DNA from: an uncultured Lachnospiraceae bacterium
GTDB taxonomy: Bacteria; Bacillota; Clostridia; Lachnospirales; Lachnospiraceae
Direction of reading: 5' to 3'
Assembly (NCBI GenBank): GCA_910578845.1
Contig: CAJTSL010000038.1
Location: 6,914 to 36,627 of the forward strand
DNA length: 29,714 nt
Part shown: positions 24,707 to 29,714 of the stretch, piece by piece
How the letters are laid out: every line of letters begins with the position of its first letter
Position numbering within the stretch: position 1 is the first letter of the stretch
The notes under the pieces: generated by a model
What the model saw: the letters and a program-made list of their open reading frames with translations, nothing else
The model's database searches: none
Told to the model about the DNA's origin: nothing
Program-made: the position numbers and the translations under genes

Positions 24707-27700
24707 GAAAAAGAGTTCCATTAGGCATTTGGCTCCTTATTATGGCGGTTGTTGTAGCAGCAGCCATAGGCATTGGCATGAGGATGAAGCATGTTTTCTT
24801 GTCATATGAGGAGGAGAACCTTGCGCGGAAGAAGGGCGTAAAAGCAACTTGTGACAGCGCAGAAACCGAAGAACTGTCTGCCGAAAAGGCGATTGACGGA
24901 GACGATGAGACGTTGTCTTCGCGTTGGTCTAGTGAGAATAACTGGGAAGATGCTTCCCATTATATAGAACTGGAATTTCCGGAAGAAATTTCAGTTTCTT
25001 TTGTTATACTAAAATGGGAGAGGACGAATGTGACGTCTTACCGTCTAGAAGGCTCGTTAGACGGGGACGAATGGGTGGTGTTAGCGGATTTCAAACAGGC
25101 GCCGGAGACGAAACGCCAGGAAATACCGCTGACAGAACCTGCAACGGTACGTTTCCTTCGTCTGTCCACTTACGCGGTTTCCCAAAGGGAAGAGGATTAT
25201 TCGAATCTATATCAGAATGTGTCGCTATATGAGTTCGAAGTGTATGCGGACAAGCCTGCCGCATATTCTTTGGAGGCGCCTGAAATAGCAGTAAATGGAA
25301 ATAACGAACGTTATTTAAAGGTACCGGAAGCGCCGGAAGGCTATCGGGTAAGCTATCTTGGCGCAGATTATGAGCAGATCATCGGTGCAGACGGCACAGT
25401 CTACGACACGGTACAGGAGAAGGAAGTAACGGTTGGATTCCTGGTAGAGCGCATAGACGCGCAAGAGGAGGCAAAGGAAGTTGCCTTCACGATAACAGTC
25501 CCTCCGTCATCAGATCAGTTACAAGGCAGTAACATGGCGCCGCAAGTGATTCCTGCGATTGCAGAATGGGATGGGGGAGAGGGCATTTTCACGCCGGGGA
25601 GAGAGTCGCGCGTCATTGTAGAGGAAGACCCTTTGCGTGACTCCCTTAAAGAAAGCGCATCATTGTTTGTAAAGCAGTATCAGATGATCATGGGATATGA
25701 GATTCCGATCGTAACAGGCGGGATGGAGAATGTGCGTGCCGGCGACTTTTATCTTGGCTATGCAGCGGATATTGCAGACGGAGCGGACGAAGCAGCTAGC
25801 GCGGGAGGGCCAGGTACGGCTGGTAGTGCGGATGATGTAAGCGGAACGGATGCAGATGCCGGAAGTGTAATGTTTGATGAGAGAGAGACACTGATCCGGT
25901 TGTCGCAAGGCATTGGGGAGGAAGGATATGTCTGCGACATTAGCGACAAATGTGTCATAATTGGCACGGACAAAAAAGGGATTTATTGGGGGGCGATCAC
26001 AATATTGCAGATGCTCTCCCAACAGACGGACCATGCCATGCAGGATGCTATAGTAGAAGGAGAAAGCGCCGCAGGGCAGGAAACAGGAGCAGAAGAAGGA
26101 AGCGCCGCAGGGCAGGAGGCTGCCTCATATGGTATACCGCAGGGAAGGATACGCGATTACCCGAAATACCCGGTTCGGGGATTTGGAATTGATGTGGCAA
26201 GAAAGCCTGTTTCCATAGATATGTTGTATCAAATTATGACAAATATGTCATGGTATAAAATGAATGATTTGGCAATTCATCTGAATGACAATGTCATCCT
26301 TAGCACCAGTGGCCTGACGGGTTCAGTAGAAGAAGCGATGACGGCGGCAAGCGCGTTCCGGTTAGGCATTGATATGGCAAACGCGAAGGGGGAGCGGCTT
26401 GCGTCCGATGAATATGCCTATACGCCGGAAGAATTGGCACAGTTGATTGAAACGGCGAAATTATATGGAGTGGAGGTCGTACCGGAAATTGATACGCCGG
26501 CGCATTCCCTCGCCATTACAAAGCTGTTCCCGGAATACGCGCTGACTGTACGCAACGAAGCGGTAGACCAGATCGATCTGAGTAAAGAAGAGGCAGTGGA
26601 TATTGTAAAAGAGATATGGAGTGAGGCGATAGGAAGCGGCGCTTTTGCAGGTGCATCTACTCTCAATGTGGGGATGGATGAATATTATGGAGATGGTGAG
26701 ACTTACCGGAAGTACATGAAAGAGATGATAGCATTTGTGAAAGAGAAGAGCGGCGTGGAAAACGTGCGGGTATGGGGAAGCCTAAGCAACATGGGCGGAT
26801 CATCCATGCCGGAGACGGAAGGGCTGCAGATGAACATTTGGAGCACGGTGTGGGCGGATCCGCTTGCCATGTACGAGGCAGGATATTCGCTTATCAATAT
26901 GCAGAATAATCATCTCTATATCATACCGGGCGGCGGTTATGATTATCTGGATACGAAGGAGCTTTTTGATCATTGGGAGCCGAATAAGTTTTATGATTAT
27001 AACCAGTTAGAACGGGTTCCTTCCTATTCACCGCAAATGTTAGGCGCTGCTTATATGATATGGAACGATATGTGCGGCAGCCTGGATGTGGGGATCAGTG
27101 AAAGAGACCTGTTTGTCAGATTTTATGAGCCGCTTGGCGTGATCAGCGGGAAGCTATGGGGGGAAACTACGGCTTCTTATGAAGAATGGATGGCACGATT
27201 CCATGAGCTGGGGAACATGCCGGAGAGCAATCCTTATGCATTGCCTCGGTGGGAAGGCGAGATATATTTGACTGCGGAGAACGAAGTGATTTCATTGTCT
27301 GGCGGGTCAGACTATGTGGAGACAGGATATAAAAATTATGACAATTATGACAGTTGTGTCGGGGAAAACTGTTTCAATAATAATGTTTCAAATAAGCAAT
27401 TAAATGACAATACTGTCGTAATTGGAGGGAGTTATGAGGTGAGCATGCAGTTATACCGGGAGAGCGTTTCCCTGGATGAAACTGCTGCGGCGGACGGAGC
27501 AGTGCAGGAAGAGATTTTGTTTGAGACAGACAGCGCATATGGGCAGACGGCTTTTAAAGCAGCGCAGATAGGAACCGGAAAGGTTGGCTTTTCCCGTGAG
27601 GGCAGGGATTATTCTTTTGATTATACGCTTCCTGTAGGCGAATGGGTAACGTTAACGGTATGTGGTGAGGCGGATCGGACAAGCCTGTATGTGAACGGGA

Positions 27701-27843
27701 AGTTAATGGATGTTATAGGAGACAGCGAGCCTTTTACAGAGTATGCGTCTTTCGCATTCCCACTTGAACGGATCGGCTCTAAAACGAATAGTTTCCATGG
27801 CAAGATACGGGAAGTGACAATAATGGGTGGCTCCGCGGAATAA
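24703..27843 (+). CDS. Membrane-anchored GH20 beta-N-acetylhexosaminidase with F5/8C domain
   Basis: 1046 residues from GTG 24703, which overlaps the previous stop. An N-terminal helix (about 8-26) without a signal-peptidase or sortase site suggests anchoring. Then an F5/8 type C/CBM32 domain (about 37-185: SAEKAIDGDDETLSSRWSS, YIELEF), a GH20 N-domain (about 280-450), and the GH20 barrel from about 485 (YPVRGFGIDVARKP, PEIDTPAHS). The catalytic Asp-Glu pair is D659-E660 in VGMDEYYGDG, in line with the HxGxDE motif of the family. The last ~150 residues resemble a LamG/ConA-like domain (YSFDYTLPVGEWVTLTVCG, SLYVNGKLMD). It removes terminal GlcNAc/GalNAc from host or dietary glycans. Two Gly/Ala/Glu-rich inserts occur, one containing a 36-base duplication. 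Confidence 0.92.
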   Translation: MRKRVPLGIWLLIMAVVVAAAIGIGMRMKHVFLSYEEENLARKKGVKATCDSAETEELSAEKAIDGDDETLSSRWSSENNWEDASHYIELEFPEEISVSFVILKWERTNVTSYRLEGSLDGDEWVVLADFKQAPETKRQEIPLTEPATVRFLRLSTYAVSQREEDYSNLYQNVSLYEFEVYADKPAAYSLEAPEIAVNGNNERYLKVPEAPEGYRVSYLGADYEQIIGADGTVYDTVQEKEVTVGFLVERIDAQEEAKEVAFTITVPPSSDQLQGSNMAPQVIPAIAEWDGGEGIFTPGRESRVIVEEDPLRDSLKESASLFVKQYQMIMGYEIPIVTGGMENVRAGDFYLGYAADIADGADEAASAGGPGTAGSADDVSGTDADAGSVMFDERETLIRLSQGIGEEGYVCDISDKCVIIGTDKKGIYWGAITILQMLSQQTDHAMQDAIVEGESAAGQETGAEEGSAAGQEAASYGIPQGRIRDYPKYPVRGFGIDVARKPVSIDMLYQIMTNMSWYKMNDLAIHLNDNVILSTSGLTGSVEEAMTAASAFRLGIDMANAKGERLASDEYAYTPEELAQLIETAKLYGVEVVPEIDTPAHSLAITKLFPEYALTVRNEAVDQIDLSKEEAVDIVKEIWSEAIGSGAFAGASTLNVGMDEYYGDGETYRKYMKEMIAFVKEKSGVENVRVWGSLSNMGGSSMPETEGLQMNIWSTVWADPLAMYEAGYSLINMQNNHLYIIPGGGYDYLDTKELFDHWEPNKFYDYNQLERVPSYSPQMLGAAYMIWNDMCGSLDVGISERDLFVRFYEPLGVISGKLWGETTASYEEWMARFHELGNMPESNPYALPRWEGEIYLTAENEVISLSGGSDYVETGYKNYDNYDSCVGENCFNNNVSNKQLNDNTVVIGGSYEVSMQLYRESVSLDETAAADGAVQEEILFETDSAYGQTAFKAAQIGTGKVGFSREGRDYSFDYTLPVGEWVTLTVCGEADRTSLYVNGKLMDVIGDSEPFTEYASFAFPLERIGSKTNSFHGKIREVTIMGGSAE
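26065..26117 (+). repeat. In-frame 36-bp duplication in the GH20 gene
   Basis: AGCGCCGCAGGGCAGGA occurs at 26065-26081 and again at 26101-26117, a 36-base step that keeps the frame and gives a repeated SAAGQE unit. It is in a low-complexity linker between the GH20 N-domain and the barrel. Confidence 0.75.
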
Positions 27844-27872
27844 AGATCATGTATGGAATAAAGATCATGTAT
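27837..27872. repeat. Perfect 18-bp tandem duplication across the GH20 stop codon
   Basis: GGAATAAAGATCATGTAT occurs twice without a gap (27837-27854 and 27855-27872). The GH20 stop codon TAA (27841-27843) lies in the first copy. Confidence 0.85.
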
Positions 27873-27888
27873 TAGGAAGGACAGGAAA

Positions 27889-28707
27889 ATGGAAGCATAT
27901 ACGGATTTTGCACAAGTTTATGATATTTTTATGGACGATACTCCCTATGAAGAATGGTGTGCGTTTCTGCTCTCCCTGTTGCAGAAATATGAGATCAAAG
28001 AACAGGTAACGGATGAAAATCTTATGCAGGAGCAGAATTCTATTCTGGATTTGGGGTGTGGGACAGGCACTTTGACGGAATTGTTGGCGGCAAAGGGATA
28101 TGATATGATCGGGATTGATCATTCGCAGGAGATGCTCCAGATTGCCATGGATAAGAGAGAGCGTTCCGGTTTGGATATCCTTTATTTATTGCAGGATATG
28201 CGGGCATTTGAATTGTACGGGACGGTTGGCGCTGTGATCAGCGTATGTGATTCCCTGAATTATCTGCTATCGGAAGAGGATTTGCTTAAGGTCTTTGGCC
28301 TGGTGCATAATTATCTATACCCGAACGGTTTATTTGTATTTGATTTTAATACTGTATATAAGTATGAATGTGTCATCGGGGACGCAACTATAGCGGAGAA
28401 CCGTGAGGATTGCAGCTTTATCTGGGAGAATTATTATCATGCAAAAGAGGAGATCAATGAGTATGATCTGACAATTTTTGTGAAAAATAAGAGTGGGGAC
28501 TTAGGCAGGGAATTGTTTTCCCGATTCCAGGAGACGCATTATCAACGGGGATACAGGCTTTCGCAGATGCAGAAGCTGATCGCGCGGGCGGGGCTTATTT
28601 TCCTGACGGCGTACGATGCGGATACGCATGGGGAAGTAACAGCGGAAAGTGAAAGGATTTATGTGGTTGCCAGGAAAGGACAAAATGAAAAGGCAAATGA
28701 TAAGTAG
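27889..28707 (+). CDS. Class I SAM-dependent methyltransferase
   Basis: 272 residues. SAM motif I LDLGCGTGTLTELL at about 53-66, motif II GIDHSQEML, then DMRAFEL and VISVCDSLNYLLSEEDL, as in the Methyltransf_25/UbiE-like group. An early tyrosine-rich segment (YTDFAQVYDIFMDDTPYEEW) is typical of this small family in Clostridia. The methyl acceptor cannot be told. AGGAAGGACAGG precedes ATG 27889. It lies between GH20 and Hsp33, 32 bases before the latter's region, so it may belong to the same transcript. Confidence 0.88.
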   Translation: MEAYTDFAQVYDIFMDDTPYEEWCAFLLSLLQKYEIKEQVTDENLMQEQNSILDLGCGTGTLTELLAAKGYDMIGIDHSQEMLQIAMDKRERSGLDILYLLQDMRAFELYGTVGAVISVCDSLNYLLSEEDLLKVFGLVHNYLYPNGLFVFDFNTVYKYECVIGDATIAENREDCSFIWENYYHAKEEINEYDLTIFVKNKSGDLGRELFSRFQETHYQRGYRLSQMQKLIARAGLIFLTAYDADTHGEVTAESERIYVVARKGQNEKANDK

Positions 28708-28738
28708 ATTATAAGTAGATTAAGTAGGATAAGTAGGA
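28700..28738. repeat. Tandem AAGTAGR-type microrepeat after the methyltransferase gene
   Basis: ATAAGTAGATT occurs at 28700-28710 and 28711-28721, followed by AAGTAGGAT (28722-28730) and a further AAGTAGGA (28731-28738). The methyltransferase stop TAG (28705-28707) is in the first copy. Confidence 0.7.
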
Positions 28739-28753
28739 ATGGAGGCATTTGAT

Positions 28754-29629
28754 ATGGCGGATTATCTGGTAAGGGCGACAGCGGCTGATGCGCAGATACG
28801 GGCATTTGCGGTAACGGCAAGAGAGCTGACGGAGGAAGCAAGGAAGAGGCATAACCTTAGCCCGGTGGTAACGGCAGCTCTTGGCAGGCTGATGAGCGCG
28901 GCGTGTTGCATGGGCAGCATGTTAAAAGGGGAAAAGGATATTTTAACATTACAGATCAACGGGGACGGACCTGTCAGAGGACTCGTCGTGACAGCGGATG
29001 CCAAAGGCAATGTGAAAGGGTATGCCCAGTCGCCACAGGCAATGATGCCGCCGAATGCGCAGGGTAAACTGGATGTAGGAGGCGTCATCGGAAACGGATA
29101 TCTGACGGTGATTAAAGATATGGGCATGAAAGAACCATATTCCTCCCAGGTAGCGTTGCAGACGGGGGAGATCGGGGACGATCTGACCTATTATTTCGCC
29201 GCATCTGAGCAAGTGCCGTCTTGCGTGGCGCTGGGCGTTTTAATGGATCGCGATAATACGGTGAAGCAAGCGGGAGGGTTTGTGATTCAGCTTATGCCTT
29301 TTGCAAGCGAGGAAGTCATTGCGGGTTTGGAAAAGAACATAGCGTCCATACAGTCGGTGACGAAACTGTTAGAAGATGGGAAGTCACCGGAGGAAATTCT
29401 TTCCCTTGTGCTGGGAGACATGGGGTTAGAGGTAACGGATAAGATGCCAGTGCAGTTTCATTGCAATTGCACGAAAGAGAGAGTGGAAAAGGTGTTGTAT
29501 AGCTTAGGTAAGAAAGAGCTGGACGATTTGATTGCGGAAGGAAAGGACGTAGAGTTGCATTGTCACTTCTGTAGCACGAATTATGTTTTCCCGCTAGAAG
29601 AAATCCAGAAGTTGCGGAACCGGTGTTAA
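28754..29629 (+). CDS. hslO: Redox-regulated chaperonin Hsp33
   Basis: 291 residues from ATG 28754, which follows GGAGG (28741-28745) by eight bases; the upstream in-frame ATG 28739 overlaps that ribosome site and is less likely. N-terminal domain: RATAADAQIRAFAVTARELT, LGRLMSAACCMGSMLKG, LQINGDGPVRGLVVTADAKG. C-terminal zinc switch: C237 and C239 (HCNC), C270 and C273 (HCHFC), all four Zn-binding Cys present. It holds unfolding proteins when oxidised. It is followed by 85 bases with no gene. Confidence 0.95.
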   Translation: MADYLVRATAADAQIRAFAVTARELTEEARKRHNLSPVVTAALGRLMSAACCMGSMLKGEKDILTLQINGDGPVRGLVVTADAKGNVKGYAQSPQAMMPPNAQGKLDVGGVIGNGYLTVIKDMGMKEPYSSQVALQTGEIGDDLTYYFAASEQVPSCVALGVLMDRDNTVKQAGGFVIQLMPFASEEVIAGLEKNIASIQSVTKLLEDGKSPEEILSLVLGDMGLEVTDKMPVQFHCNCTKERVEKVLYSLGKKELDDLIAEGKDVELHCHFCSTNYVFPLEEIQKLRNRC

Positions 29630-29688
29630 GGATGAGAGGTTGGGGAATTGCGATACTCGGTTTTGGCAACTGCACAGTATACAAATAG

Positions 29689-29711
29689 AAGCGCCTCCAG
29701 AGGGAGTCGCA
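29689..29711 (+). other. Window-edge hairpin, not identified
   Basis: GCGCCTCC pairs imperfectly with GGGAGTCGC (one mismatch) around AGA. It lies at the window end after the Hsp33 gene; it may be a terminator or part of a following element. Nothing else is seen between 29630 and 29714. Confidence 0.2.
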
Positions 29712-29714
29712 TCT

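Noticed and set aside
29689..29714. tRNA-like start at the right edge
   Set aside because: Only an imperfect stem is visible and no D-arm can be read before the window ends.
1..29714. CRISPR array, rRNA, transposase or integrase
   Set aside because: No array with regular spacers, no rRNA-like sequence and no recombinase ORF was found; the only regular repeat (2294-2390) has no spacers.

Overview
The window reads as a chromosomal segment of a gut-type Clostridia, most likely Lachnospiraceae. This is inferred from gene content (M3 oligoendopeptidase, Opp/Dpp operon with enlarged subunits, split BcrR/VanR-type two-component system with an ABC pair, GH20 hexosaminidase, Hsp33), strong AGGAGG-type ribosome sites, sigma-A-like promoters and moderate GC. 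No similarity search was possible, so the genus is not assigned. Almost every gene is on the + strand; the only convincing minus-strand gene is the lipoprotein at 18954-19997.

Region 1 (1-2156) is a mosaic. Positions 1-1620 are the open 5'-truncated end of a clearly AT-rich gene for a divergent EF-Tu/EF-1A-like GTPase whose switch-II motif is DTPGS instead of DTPGH. It abuts, within 60 bases, a polysaccharide deacetylase that has lost its N-terminal catalytic motif. A 7-6-7 inverted repeat lies exactly at the change in composition. This looks like the right edge of an integrated element. The rest of the element is outside the window.

Region 2 (2157-7606) holds a GT39-like membrane glycosyltransferase behind a 17-bp tandem repeat and a good promoter, an orphan Glu-rich coiled-coil protein with a hairpin-rich leader, a 151-bp cloverleaf-like inverted-repeat element, a PepF-type oligoendopeptidase, and a small four-helix membrane protein.

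Region 3 (7634-15253) is one oligopeptide ABC transporter operon: promoter, SBP lipoprotein, internal hairpin, OppB, OppC, OppD, OppF, a translationally coupled 93-residue single-helix protein, then a terminator. The SBP and OppC are both much longer than usual. Next to a peptidase gene this suggests peptide uptake and breakdown.

Region 4 (15338-18884) is a drug/lantibiotic-type stress module: response regulator, three CTTAACC direct repeats with a 12-bp period, an ABC ATPase, an ABC-2 permease, and a histidine kinase with almost no sensor domain.

Region 5 (18954-24108) has a beta-propeller-like lipoprotein on the minus strand, divergent from an acyltransferase-3 membrane protein and a small membrane protein, then a leader region, a SunS-like GT2 glycosyltransferase, and a HisC-like aminotransferase overlapping it. 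Region 6 (24206-29629) has a small multidrug-export family protein coupled to a membrane-anchored GH20 hexosaminidase with an F5/8C domain, a SAM methyltransferase, and Hsp33. Short tandem duplications recur at gene ends in this part. No tRNA, rRNA, CRISPR array, transposase or integrase gene was found.
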